From contig NC_079886.1 in the NCBI RefSeq assembly GCF_029227915.1, positions 28,188,501-28,252,500 of the forward strand: DNA of 64,000 nucleotides, in the 5' to 3' direction. The stretch comes from Hydractinia symbiolongicarpus (taxonomy: Eukaryota > Cnidaria > Hydrozoa > Anthoathecata > Hydractiniidae). Positions 11,401 through 23,116 of this stretch are shown piece after piece; position 1 is the first letter of the stretch, and every line of letters starts with the position of its first letter. Made by a program: the position numbers and the translations under genes. The notes under the pieces were generated by a model, which made no database searches, was not told the DNA's origin, and saw only the letters and a list, made by a program, of their open reading frames with translations.

Positions 11401-14400
11401 CGATTTTTTAAATTATTTTTTCACCACTAAAACGCATGAGACTTGTCGTTTTCAAAAATGATTTCATTTTTGATGAGACGCTGAATAAAAGGAGTTTAAT
11501 TGCCGGCAAACGAAAACCCGCGATTTCCCGTAAATCCCGGACTTGGCCCGTATAGTCGAATGTATACAAAGAAAGTACCCAGGGAGTAAACTCATTTCCC
11601 GAACGATTTTTTAAATTATTTTTTCACCACTAAAACGCATGAGACTTGTAGTTTTCAAAAATGATTTCATTTTTGATGAGACGCTGAATAAAAGGAGTTT
11701 AATCGCCGGCAAACGAAAACCCGGGAGTTCCCGTAAATCCCGGGCTTGACCCGTATAGTCGAATGTATAGAAAGAAAGTAAACTGGGAGTAAACTCATTT
11801 CCCGAACGATTTTTTAAATTAATTTTTTACCACTAAAACGCATAAGACTTGTAGTTTTTAAAAATAATTTCATTTTTGATGAGACGCTGCATAGAAGAAG
11901 TTTAATCGCCGGCAAGGGCTTGGCCCGTATAGTCGAATGTAAACAAAGAAAGCACCCAGGGAGTAAACTCATTTCCCGAACGATTCTTTAAATTATTTTT
12001 TCACCATTAAAACGCATGAGACTTGTAGTTTTCAAAAATGATTTCATTTTTGATGAGACGCTGAATATAAGAAGTTTAATCGCCGGCAAACGAAAACCCG
12101 CGATTTCCCGTAAATCCCGGACTTGGCCCGTATAGTCGAATGTATACAAAGAAAGTACCCAGGGAGTAAACTCATTTCCCGAACGATTTTTTAAATTATT
12201 TTTTCACCACTAAAACGCATGAGACTTGTAGTTTTCAAAAATGATTTCATTTTTGATGAGACGCTGAATAAAAGGAGTTTAATCGCCGGCAAACGAAAAC
12301 CCGGGAGTTCCCGTAAATCCCGGGCTTGACCCGTATAGTCGAATGTATAGAAAGAAAGTAAACTGGGAGTAAACTCATTTCCCGAACGATTTTTTAAATT
12401 AATTTTTTACCACTAAAACGCATAAGACTTGTAGTTTTTAAAAATAATTTCATTTTTGATGAGACGCTGCATAAAAGAAGTTTAATCGCCGGCAAGGGCT
12501 TGGCCCGTATAGTCGAATGTAAACAAAGAAAGCACCCAGGGAGTAAACTCATTTCCCGAACGATTTTTTAAATTATTTTTTCGCCACTAAAACGCATGAG
12601 ACTTGTAGTTTTCAAAACTGATTTCATTTTTGATGAGACGCTGAATAAAAGGAGTTTAATCCCCGGCAAACGAAAACCCGCGCTTTCCCGTATATCCCGG
12701 ACTCGGCCCGTATAGTCGAATGTATACAAAGAAAGTACCCAGGGAGTAAACTCATTTTCCGAACGATTTTTTAAATTATTTTTTCACCACTAAAACGCAT
12801 GTCACTTGTAGTTTTCAAAAATGATTTCATTTTTGATGAGACGCTGAATAAACGAGTTTAATCGCCGGCAAACGAAAACCCGGGAGTTCCCGTAAATCCC
12901 GGGCTTGACCCGTATAGGCGAATGTATAGAAAGAAAGTAAACTGGGAGTAAACTCATTTTCCGAACGATTTTTTAAATTATTTTTTTACCACTAAGACAC
13001 ATGAGACTTGTAGTTTTCAAAAATGATTTCATTTTTAATGAGACGCTGAATAAAAGGAGTTTAATCGCCGGCAAACGAAAACCTTCGCTTTCCCGTATAT
13101 CCCGGACTCGGCCCGTATAGTCGAATGTATACAAAGAAAGTACCCAGGTCGTAAACTCATTTTCCGAACGATTTTTTAAATTATTTTTTCACCACTAAAA
13201 CGCATGAGACTTGTAGTTTTCAAAAATGATTTCATTTTTGATGAGACGCTGAATAAAAAGAGTTTAATCGCCGGCAAACGAAAACCCGGGAGTTCCCGTA
13301 AATCCCGGGCTTGAGCCGTATAGTCGAATGTATAGAAAGAAAGTACCCAGGGAGTAAACTCATTTCCCGAACGATTTTTTAAATTATTTTTTTACCACTA
13401 AGACGCATGAGACTTGTAGTTTTCAAAAATTATTTCATTTTTGATGAGACGCTGAATAAAAGGAGTTTAATCGCCGGCAAACGAAAACCCGCGCTTTCCC
13501 GTATATCCCGGACTCGGCCCGTATAGTCGAATGTATACAAAGAAAGTACCCAGGGAGTAAACTCATTTTCCGAACGATTTTTTAAATTATTTTTTTACCA
13601 CTAAGACGCATGAGACTTGTCGTTTTCAAAAATGATTTCATTTTTGATGAGACGCTGAATAAAAGGAGTTTAATTGCCGGCAAACGAAAACCCACGATTT
13701 CCCGTAAATCCCGGACTCGGCCCGTATAGTCAAAAGTATACAAAGAAAGTACCCAGGGAGCAAACTCATTTCCCGAACGATTCTTTAAATTATTTTTTCA
13801 CCACTAAAACGCATGACACTTGTAGTTTTCAAAAATGATTTCATTTTTGATGAGACGCTGAATATAAGAAGTTTAATCGCCGGCAAACGAAAACCCGCGA
13901 TTTCCCGTAAATCCCGGACTTGGCCCGTATAGTCGAATGTATACAAAGAAAGTACCCAGGGAGTAAACTCATTTCCCGAACGATTTTTTAAATTATTTTT
14001 TCACCACTAAAACGCATGAGACTTGTAGTTTTCAAAAATGATTTCATTTTTGATGAGACGCTGAATAAAAGGAGTTTAATCGCCGGCAAACGAAAACCCG
14101 GGAGTTCCCGTAAATCCCGGGCTTGACCCGTATAGTCGAATGTATAGAAAGAAAGTAAACTGGGAGTAAACTCATTTCCCGAACGATTTTTTAAATTAAT
14201 TTTTTACCACTAAAACGCATAAGACTTGTAGTTTTTAAAAATAATTTCATTTTTGATGAGACGCTGCATAGAAGAAGTTTAATCGCCGGCAAGGGCTTGG
14301 CCCGTATAGTCGAATGTAAACAAAGAAAGCACCCAGGGAGTAAACTCATTTCCCGAACGATTCTTTAAATTATTTTTTCACCATTAAAACGCATGAGACT

Positions 14401-15008
14401 TGTAGTTTTCAAAAATGATTTCATTTTTGATGAGACGCTGAATATAAGAAGTTTAATCGCCGGCAAACGAAAACCCGCGATTTCCCGTAAATCCCGGACT
14501 TGGCCCGTATAGTCGAATGTATACAAAGAAAGTACCCAGGGAGTAAACTCATTTCCCGAACGATTTTTTAAATTATTTTTTCACCACTAAAACGCATGAG
14601 ACTTGTAGTTTTCAAAAATGATTTCATTTTTGATGAGACGCTGAATAAAAGGAGTTTAATCGCCGGCAAACGAAAACCCGGGAGTTCCCGTAAATCCCGG
14701 GCTTGACCCGTATAGTCGAATGTATAGAAAGAAAGTAAACTGGGAGTAAACTCATTTCCCGAACGATTTTTTAAATTAATTTTTTACCACTAAAACGCAT
14801 AAGACTTGTAGTTTTTAAAAATAATTTCATTTTTGATGAGACGCTGCATAAAAGAAGTTTAATCGCCGGCAAGGGCTTGGCCCGTATAGTCGAATGTAAA
14901 CAAAGAAAGCACCCAGGGAGTAAACTCATTTCCCGAACGATTTTTTAAATTATTTTTTCGCCACTAAAACGCATGAGACTTGTAGTTTTCAAAACTGATT
15001 TCATTTTT
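6340..15008 (+). repeat. Short 174-bp monomers (class H), nine copies in this span
   Basis: Nine monomers lack 29 bases of the core, so GCCGGCAA runs directly into GGGCTTGGCCCG. They start at 6340, 7326, 7906, 9298, 9878, 11878, 12458, 14255 and 14835, and each is followed by the next monomer exactly 174 bp later. They share further markers: GCTGCATA, GTAAACAAAGAAAGCACCC, and AAAATAATTTCATT just upstream. The copy at 7906 has A where the others have G at the junction (GGCAAAGGCTT). None occurs outside this domain. The shared markers point to one founding deletion spread by HOR amplification. Confidence 0.93.
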
Positions 15009-15845
15009 GATGAGACGCTGAATAAAAGGAGTTTAATCCCCGGCAAACGAAAACCCGCGCTTTCCCGTATATCCCGGACTCGGCCCGTATAGTCGAATGT
15101 ATACAAAGAAAGTACCCAGGGAGTAAACTCATTTTCCGAACGATTTTTTAAATTATTTTTTCACCACTAAAACGCATGTCACTTGTAGTTTTCAAAAATG
15201 ATTTCATTTTTGATGAGACGCTGAATAAACGAGTTTAATCGCCGGCAAACGAAAACCCGGGAGTTCCCGTAAATCCCGGGCTTGACCCGTATAGGCGAAT
15301 GTATAGAAAGAAAGTAAACTGGGAGTAAACTCATTTTCCGAACGATTTTTTAAATTATTTTTTTACCACTAAGACACATGAGACTTGTAGTTTTCAAAAA
15401 TGATTTCATTTTTAATGAGACGCTGAATAAAAGGAGTTTAATCGCCGGCAAACGAAAACCTTCGCTTTCCCGTATATCCCGGACTCGGCCCGTATAGTCG
15501 AATGTATACAAAGAAAGTACCCAGGTCGTAAACTCATTTTCCGAACGATTTTTTAAATTATTTTTTCACCACTAAAACGCATGAGACTTGTAGTTTTCAA
15601 AAATGATTTCATTTTTGATGAGACGCTGAATAAAAAGAGTTTAATCGCCGGCAAACGAAAACCCGGGAGTTCCCGTAAATCCCGGGCTTGAGCCGTATAG
15701 TCGAATGTATAGAAAGAAAGTACCCAGGGAGTAAACTCATTTCCCGAACGATTTTTTAAATTATTTTTTTACCACTAAGACGCATGAGACTTGTAGTTTT
15801 CAAAAATTATTTCATTTTTGATGAGACGCTGAATAAAAGGAGTTT
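8486..15845 (+). repeat. HOR block, 12/13-monomer unit (2377/2580 bp)
   Basis: Full units run 10052-12631 (2580 bp, 13 monomers) and 12632-15008 (2377 bp, 12 monomers). A partial left copy covers 8486-10051 and a partial right copy 15009 to about 15845. The 12-mer order is E, D (one base short, AATAAACGAG), E (AACCTTCGC, CCAGGTCG), D, E, C-like (CTTGTCGTTTT, AATTGCCGGC), B-like (AATATAAG), D, H, B-like, D, H. Two H monomers of 174 bp and one of 202 bp account for the unit length. Private one-base markers recur at the matching place in each copy, which proves HOR identity. The 13-mer carries one extra hybrid monomer. Confidence 0.88.
11472..11674 (+). repeat. Hybrid extra monomer in the 13-mer HOR unit
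   Basis: The upstream flank CTTGTCGTTTT and the TTTAATTGCCGGC segment match the C-like HOR monomer (as at 11066). From the CCCGCGATTT core onward it reads GGACTTGGCC and GTCGAATG, as in the B-like monomer (11269). It is absent from the 12632-15008 unit and explains the 203-bp difference between units. The simplest reading is unequal exchange between neighbouring monomers, with the crossover inside the conserved GCCGGCAAACGAAAACCC stretch. Confidence 0.82.
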
Positions 15846-18049
15846 AATCTCCGGCAAACGAAAACCCGCGATTTCCCCTAAATCCCGGAACAGGCCCGTA
15901 TAGTCAAAAGTATACAAAGAAAGTACGCAGGGAGTAAACTCATTTCCCGAACGATTCTTCAAATTATATTTTCACCACTAAAACGCATGACACTTGTAGT
16001 TTTCAAAAATGATTTCATTTTTGATGAGACGTTGAATAAAAGAAGTTTAATCGCCGGCAAACGAAAACCCGCGATTTCCCGTAAATCCCGGGCTTGGCCC
16101 GTATAGTCGAATGTATACAAAGAAAGTACCCAGGGAGTAAACTCATTTCCCGAACGATTTTTTAAATTATTTTTTTACCACTAGGACGCATGAAACTTGT
16201 AGTTTTTAAAAATGATTTCATATTTGATGAGACGCTGAATAAAAGGAGTTTAATCGCCGGCAAACGAAAACCCGCGCTTTCCCGTATATCCCGGACTCGG
16301 CCGTATAGTCGAATGTATACAAAGAAAGTACCCAGGTAGTATACTCATTTTCCGAACGATTTTTTAAATTATTTTTTCACCACTAAAACACATGAGACTT
16401 GTAGGTTTCAAAATTGATTTCATTTTTGATGAGACGCTGAATAAAAAGAGTTTAATCGCCGGCAAACGAAAACCCGGGAGTTCCCGTAAATCCCGGGCTT
16501 AACCCGCATAGTCGAATGTATAGAAAGAAAGTAAACTGGGAGTAAACTCATTTCCCGAACGATTTTTTAAATTATTTTTTTACCACTAAGACGCATGAGA
16601 CTTGTAGTTTTCAAAACTGATTTCATTTTTGATGAGACGCTGAATAAAAGGAGTTTAATCGCCGGCAAACGAAAACCCGCGCTTTCCCGTATATCCCGGA
16701 CTCGGCCCGTATAGTCGAATGTATACAAAGAAAGTACCCAGGGAGTAAACTCATTTTCCGAACGATTTTTTAAATTATTTTTTCACCACTAAAACGCATG
16801 AGACTTGTAGTTTTCAAAAATGATTTCATTTTTGATGAGACGCTGAATAAAAGGAGTTTAATCGCCGGCAAACGAAAACCCGCGATTTCCCCTAAATCCC
16901 GGAACCGGCCCGTATAGTCAAAAGTATACAAAGAAAGTACGCAGGGAGTAAACTCATTTCCCGAACGATTTTTTAAATTATTTTTTTACCACTAAGACGC
17001 ATGAGACTTGTAGTTTTTAAAAATGATTTCATTTTTGATGAGCCGCTGAATAAAAGAAGTTTAATCGTCGGCAAACGAAAACCCGCGATTTCCCGTAAGT
17101 CCCGGGCTTGGCCCGTATAGTCGAATGTATACAAAGAAAGTACCCAGGGAGTAAACTCATTTCCCGAACGATTTTTTAAATTATTTTTTTACCACTAAGA
17201 CGCATGAGACTTGTAGTTTTTAAAAATGATTTCATTTTTGATGAGCCGCTGAATAAAAGAAGTTTAATCGCCGGCAAACGAAAACCCGCGATTTCCCGTA
17301 AGTCCCGGGCTTGGCCCGTATAGTCGAATGTATACAAAGAAAGTACCCAGGGAGTAAACTCATTTCCCGAAGGATTCTTTAAATTATTTTTTCACCACTA
17401 AAACGCATGAGACTTGTAGTTTTCAAAAATAATTTCATTTTTGATGAGACGCTGAATAAAAGAAGTTTAATTGCCGGCAAACGAAAACCCGCGATTTCCC
17501 GTAAATCCCGGGCTTGGCCCGTATAGTCGAATGTATACAAAGAAAGTACCCAGGGAGTAAACTCATTTCCCGAACGATTTTTTAAATTATTTTTTTACCA
17601 CTAAGACGCATGAGACTTGTAGTTTTCAAATATGATTTCATTTTTGATGAGACGCTGAATAAAAGGAGTTTAACCGCCGGCAAAGGAAAACCCGCGATTT
17701 CCCGTAAATCCCGGACTCGGCCGGTATAGTCAAAAGTATACAAAGAAGGTACCCAGGAAGTAAACTCATTTCCCGAACGATTCTTTAAATCATTTTTTCA
17801 CCACTAAAACGCATAAGAATTGTAGTTTTCAAAACTGATTTTTTTTGATGAGACACTGAATAAAAGGAGTTTAATCGCCGGCAAACGAAAACCCGCGATT
17901 TCCCGTAAATCCCGGACTCGGCCGGTATAGTCAAAAGTATACAAAGAAAGTACCCAGGGAGTAAACTCATTTCCCGAACGATTCTTTAAATCATTTTTTC
18001 ACCACTAAAACGCATAAGAATTGTAGTTTTCAAAACTGATTTCATTTTT
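15846..18049 (+). repeat. Transition zone, mixed G/B/E/D/C monomers
   Basis: At about 15850 the HOR copy switches from the expected AATCGCCGGC to AATCTCCGGC with a G-type core, ending the 2.4-kb HOR. Monomers then run B (16023), E (16226), D (16428), E (16631), G (16834), B (17037), B (17240), B (17443), C (17646) and C-like (17847). The B monomers at 17037 and 17240 share GAGCCGCTG and GTAAGTCCCGGG and look like a recent one-monomer duplication. The stretch 16023-16630, with ACTAGGACGC, AAAACACATG and GGGCTTAACCCGCATAG, is the closest relative of the segments at 27373-27980 and 32642-33249. Confidence 0.75.
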
Positions 18050-21000
18050 GATGAGACGCTGAATAAAGGGAGTTTAATCTCCGGCAAACGAAAACCCGCG
18101 ATTTACCCTAAATCCTGGAACCGGCCGGTATAGTCGAATGTATACAAAGAAAGTACGCAGGGAGTAAACTCATTTCCCAAACGATTCTTTAACTTATATT
18201 TTCACCACTAAAACGCATGAGACTTGTAATTTTCAAAAATGATTTCATTTTTGATGAGACGCTGAATAAAAGAAGTTTAATCGCCGGCAAACGAAAACCC
18301 GCGATTTCCCGTAAATCCCGGGCTTGGCCCGTATAGTCGAATGTATACAAAGAAAGTACCCAGGGAGTAAACTCATTTCCCGAACGATTTTTTAAATTAT
18401 TTTTTTACCACTAAGACGCATGAGACTTGTAGTTTTCAAATATGATTTCATTTTTGATGAGACGCTGAATAAAAGGAGTTTAATCGCCGGCAAACGAAAA
18501 CCCGCGATTTCCCGTAAATCCCGGACTCGGCCGGTATAGTCAAAAGTATACAAAGAAAGTACCCAGGAAGTAAACTCATTTCCCGAACGATTCTTTAAAT
18601 CATTTTTTCACTACTAAAACGCATGAGACTTGTAGTTTTTAAAAATGATTTCATTTTTGATGAGCCGCTGAAGAAAAGAAGTTTAATCGCCGGCAAACGA
18701 AAACCCGCGATTTCCCGTAAATCCCGGTCTTGGCCCGTATAGTCGAATGTATACAAAGAAAGTACCCAGGGAGTAAACTCATTTCCCGAAGGATTCTTTA
18801 AATTATTTTTTCACCACTAAAACGCATGAGACTTGTAGTTTTTAAAAATAATTTCATTTTTGATGAGACGCTGAATAAAAGAAGTTTAATCGCCGGCAAA
18901 CGAAAACCCGCGATTTCCCGTAAATCCCGGGCTTGACCCGTATAGTCGAATGTATACAAAGAAAGTACCCAGGGAGTAAACTCATTTCCCGAACGATTTT
19001 TTAAATTATTTTTTTACCACTAAGACGCATGAGACTTGTAGTTTTCAAATATGATTTCATTTTTGGTGAGAGGCTGAATAAAAGGAGTTTAATCGCCGGC
19101 AAACGAAAACCCGCGATTTCCCGTAAATCCCGGACTCGGCCGGTATAGTCAAAAGTATACAAAAAAAGTACCCAGGAAGTAAACTCATTTCCCGAACGAT
19201 TCTTTAAATCATTTTTTCACCACTAAAACGCATAAGAATTGTAGTTTTCAAAACTGATTTTTTTTTGATGAGACGCTGAATAAAAGGAGTTTAATCGCCG
19301 GCAAACGAAAACCCGCGATTTCCCGTAAATCCCGGACTCGGCCGGTATAGTCAAAAGTATACAAAGAAAGTACCCAGGGAGTAAACTCATTTCCCGAACG
19401 ATTCTTTAAATCATTTTTTCACCATTAAAACGCATAAGAATTGTAGTTTTCAAAACTGATTTCATTTTTGATGAGACGCTGAATAAAGGGAGTTTAATCT
19501 CCGGCAAACGAAAACCCGCGATTTACCCTAAATCCTGGAACCGGCCGGTATAGTCGAATGTATACAAAGAAAGTACGCAGGGAGTAAACTCATTTCCCAA
19601 ACGATTCTTTAACTTATATTTTCACCACTAAAACGCATGAGACTTGTAATTTTCAAAAATGATTTCATTTTTGATGAGACGCTGAATAAAAGAAGTTTAA
19701 TCGCCGGCAAACGAAAACCCGCGATTTCCCGTAAATCCCGGGCTTGGCCCGTATAGTCGAATGTATACAAAGAAAGTACCCAGGGAGTAAACTCATTTCC
19801 CGAACGATTTTTTAAATTATTTTTTTACCACTAAGACGCATGAGACTTGTTGTTTTCAAATATGATTTCATTTTTGATGAGACGCTGAATAAAAGGAGTT
19901 TAATCGCCGGCAAACGAAAACCCGCGATTTCCCGTAAATCCCTACTCGGCCGGTATAGTCAAAAGTATACAAAGAAAGTACCCAGGAAGTAAACTCATTT
20001 CCCGAACGATTCTTTAAATCATTTTTTCACCACTAAAACGCATAAGAATTGTAGTTTTCAAAACTGATATTTTTTTGATGAGACGCTGAATAAAAGGAGT
20101 TTAATCGCCGGCAAACGAAAACCCGCGATTTCCCGTAAATCCCGGACTCGGCCGGTATAGTCAAAAGTATACAAAGAAAGTACCCAGGGAGTAAACTCAT
20201 TTCCCGAACGATTCTTTAAATCATTTTTTCACCACTAAAACGCATAAGAATTGTAGTTTTCAAAACTGATTTCATTTTTGATGAGACGCTGAATAAAGGG
20301 AGTTTAATCTCCGGCAAACAAAAACCCGCGATTTACCCTAAATCCTGGAACTGGCCGGTATAGTCGAATGTATACAAAGAAAGTACGCAGGAAGTAAACT
20401 CATTTCCCGAACGATTCTTTAAATCATTTTTTCACCACTAAAACGCATAAGAATTGTAGTTTTCAAAACTGATTTTTTTTTGATGAGACGCTGAATAAAA
20501 GGAGTTTAATCGCCGGCAAACGAAAACCCGCGATTTCCCGTAAATCCCGGACTCGGCCGGTATAGTCAAAAGTATACAAAGAAAGTACCCAGGGAGTAAA
20601 CTCATTTCCCGAACGATTCTTTAAATCATTTTTTCACCACTAAAACGCATAAGAATTGTAGTTTTCAAAACTGATTTCATTTTTGATGAGACGCTGAATA
20701 AAGGGAGTTTAATCTCCGGCAAACAAAAACCCGCGATTTACCCTAAATCCTGGAACTGGCCGGTATAGTCGAATGTATACAAAGAAAGTACGCAGGGAGT
20801 AAACTCATTTCCCAAACGATTCTTTAACTTATATTTTCACCACTAAAACGCATGAGACTTGTAATTTTCAAAAATGATTTCATTTTTGATGAGACGCTGA
20901 ATAAAAGAAGTTTAATCGCCGGCAAACGAAAACCCGCGATTTCCCGTAAATCCCAGGCTTGGCCCGTATAGTCAAATGTATACAAAGAAAGTACCCAGGG

Positions 21001-21090
21001 AGTAAACTCATTTCCCGAACGATTTTTTAAATTATTTTTTTACCACTAAAACGCATGAGACTTGTAGTTTTCAAAAATGATTTCATTTTT
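18050..21090 (+). repeat. 7-mer, 4-mer, 2-mer HOR series
   Basis: A-type monomers with AATAAAGGGAG and AATCCTGGAAC start at 18050, 19470, 20280 and 20685, giving successive steps of 1420, 810 and 405 bp (7, 4 and 2 monomers). The 7-mer is A, B, C, B, B, C, C-like; the 4-mer is A, B, C, C-like; the 2-mer is A, C-like. The C-like monomers share CTGATTTTTTTT or a close variant just before GATGAG, where TTTCATTTTT is normal. The last two A copies also share AACAAAAACC and GGAACTGGCC. Each shorter unit keeps the ends of the longer one. Confidence 0.8.
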
Positions 21091-22914
21091 GATGAGACGC
21101 TGAATAAAAGGAGTTTAATCGCCGGCAAACGAAAACCCGCGCTTTCACGTATATTCCGGACTCGGCCCGTATAGTTGAATGTATACAAAGAAAGTACCCA
21201 GGGAGTAAACTCATTTTCCGAACGATTTTTTAAATTATTTTTTCACCACTAAAACCCATGAGACTTGTAGTTTTTAAAAATGATTTCATTTTTGATGAGA
21301 CGCTGAATAAAAGGAGTTTAATCGCCGGCAAACGAAAACCCGGGAGTTCCCGTAAATCCCGGGCTTGACCCGTATAGTCGAATGTATAGAAAGAAAGTAA
21401 ACTGGGAATAAACTCATTTCCCGAACGATTTTTTAAATTCATTTTATACCACTAAAACGCATAAGACTTGTAGTTTTCAAAAACGATTTCATTCTTGATG
21501 AGACGCTGAATAAAAGGAGTTTCATCTCCGGCAAACGAAAACCCGCGCTTTCCCGTAAATCCCAGACTCGGCCCGTATAGTGAAAAGTATACAAAGAAAG
21601 TACGCAGGGAGTAAACTCATTTCCCGAACGATTCCTTAAATTATTTTTCACCACTAAAACGCATGAGACTTGTAGTTTTTAAAAATAATTTCGTTTTTGA
21701 TGAGACGCTGAATAAAAGAAGTTTAATCGCCGGCAAACAAAAACCCGCCATTTCCCGTAATTCCCGGGTTTGGCCCGTATAGTCGAATGTATACAAAGAA
21801 AGTACCCAGGGAGTAAACTCATTTCCCGAAGGATTCTTTAAATTATTTTTTCACCACTAAAACGCATGAGACTTGTAGTTTTCAAAAATGATTTCATTTT
21901 TGATGAGACGCTGAATAAAAGAAGTTTAATCTCCGGCAAACGAAAACCAGCGATTTCCCCTAAATCCCGGAACCGGCCCGTATAGTCAAAAGTATACAAA
22001 GAAAGTACGCAGGGAGTAAACTCATTTCCCGAACGATTCTTTAAATTATATTTTCACCACTAAAACGCATGACACTTGTAGTTTTCAAAAATGATTTCAT
22101 TTTTGATGAGACGCTGAATAAAAGAAGTTTAATCGCCGGCAAACGAAAACCCGCGATTTCCCGTAAATCCCGGGCTTGGCCCGTATAGTCGAATGTATAC
22201 AAAGAAAGTACCCAGGGAGTAAACTCATTTTCCGAACGATTTTTTAAATTATTTTTTTACCACTAGGACGCATGAGACTTGTAGTTTTTAAAAATGATTT
22301 CATTTTTGATGAGACGCTGAATAAAAGGAGTTTAATCGCCGGCAAACGAAAACCCGCGCTTTCCCGTATATCCCAGACTCGGCCGTATAGTCGAAAGTAT
22401 ACAAAGAAAGTACCCAGGGAGTAAACTCATTTTCCGAACGATTTTTTAAATTATTTTTTTACCACTAAAACCCATGAGACTTGTAGTTTTCAAAAATGAT
22501 TTCATTTTTGATGAGACGCTGAATAAAAGGAGTTTAATCGCCGGCAAACGAAAACCCGGGAGTTCCCGTAAATCCCGGGCTTGACCCGTATAGTCGAATG
22601 TATAGAAAGAAAGTAAACTGGGAATAAACTCATTTCCCGAACGATTTTTTAAATTTATTTTATACCACTAAAACGCATAAGACTTGTAGTTTTCAAAAAC
22701 GATTTCATTCTTGATGAGACGCTGAATAAAAGGAGTTTAATCTCCGGCAAACGAAAACCCGCGATTTCCCGTAAATCCCAGACTCGGCCCGTATAGTGAA
22801 AAGTATACAAAGAAAGTACGCAGGGAGTAAACTCATTTCCCGAACGATTCCTTAAATTATTTTTCACCACTAAAACGCATGAGACTTGTAGTTTTTAAAA
22901 ATAATTTCATTCTT

Positions 22915-23116
22915 GATGAGACGCTGAATAAAAGGAGTTTAATCTCCGGCAAACGAAAACCCGCGATTTCCCGTAAATCCCAGACTCGGCCCGTATAGTG
23001 AAAAGTATACAAAGAAAGTACGCAGGGAGTAAACTCATTTCCCGAACGATTCCTTAAATTATTTTTCACCACTAAAACGCATGAGACTTGTAGTTTTTAA
23101 AAATAATTTCGTTTTT
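22915..23116 (+). repeat. Extra F monomer from tandem duplication in the 15-mer
   Basis: The F monomers at 22713 and 22915 are adjacent and nearly identical. The corresponding place in the next unit (near 25752) has only one. This accounts for the 202-bp difference between the 3039-bp and 2837-bp units. The boundary is marked by AAAATAATTTCATTCTTG, a mixture of the B-like upstream flank (AAAATAATTTCG) and the F-type CATTCTTG, so the duplication itself created a hybrid junction. Confidence 0.8.

Noticed and set aside
17821-17850. Possible insertion at the CTGATTTTTTTT run
   Set aside because: It is a small change of the normal TTTCATTTTT, giving a 201-bp monomer, and it recurs in homologous monomers at about 19260, 20070 and 20475.
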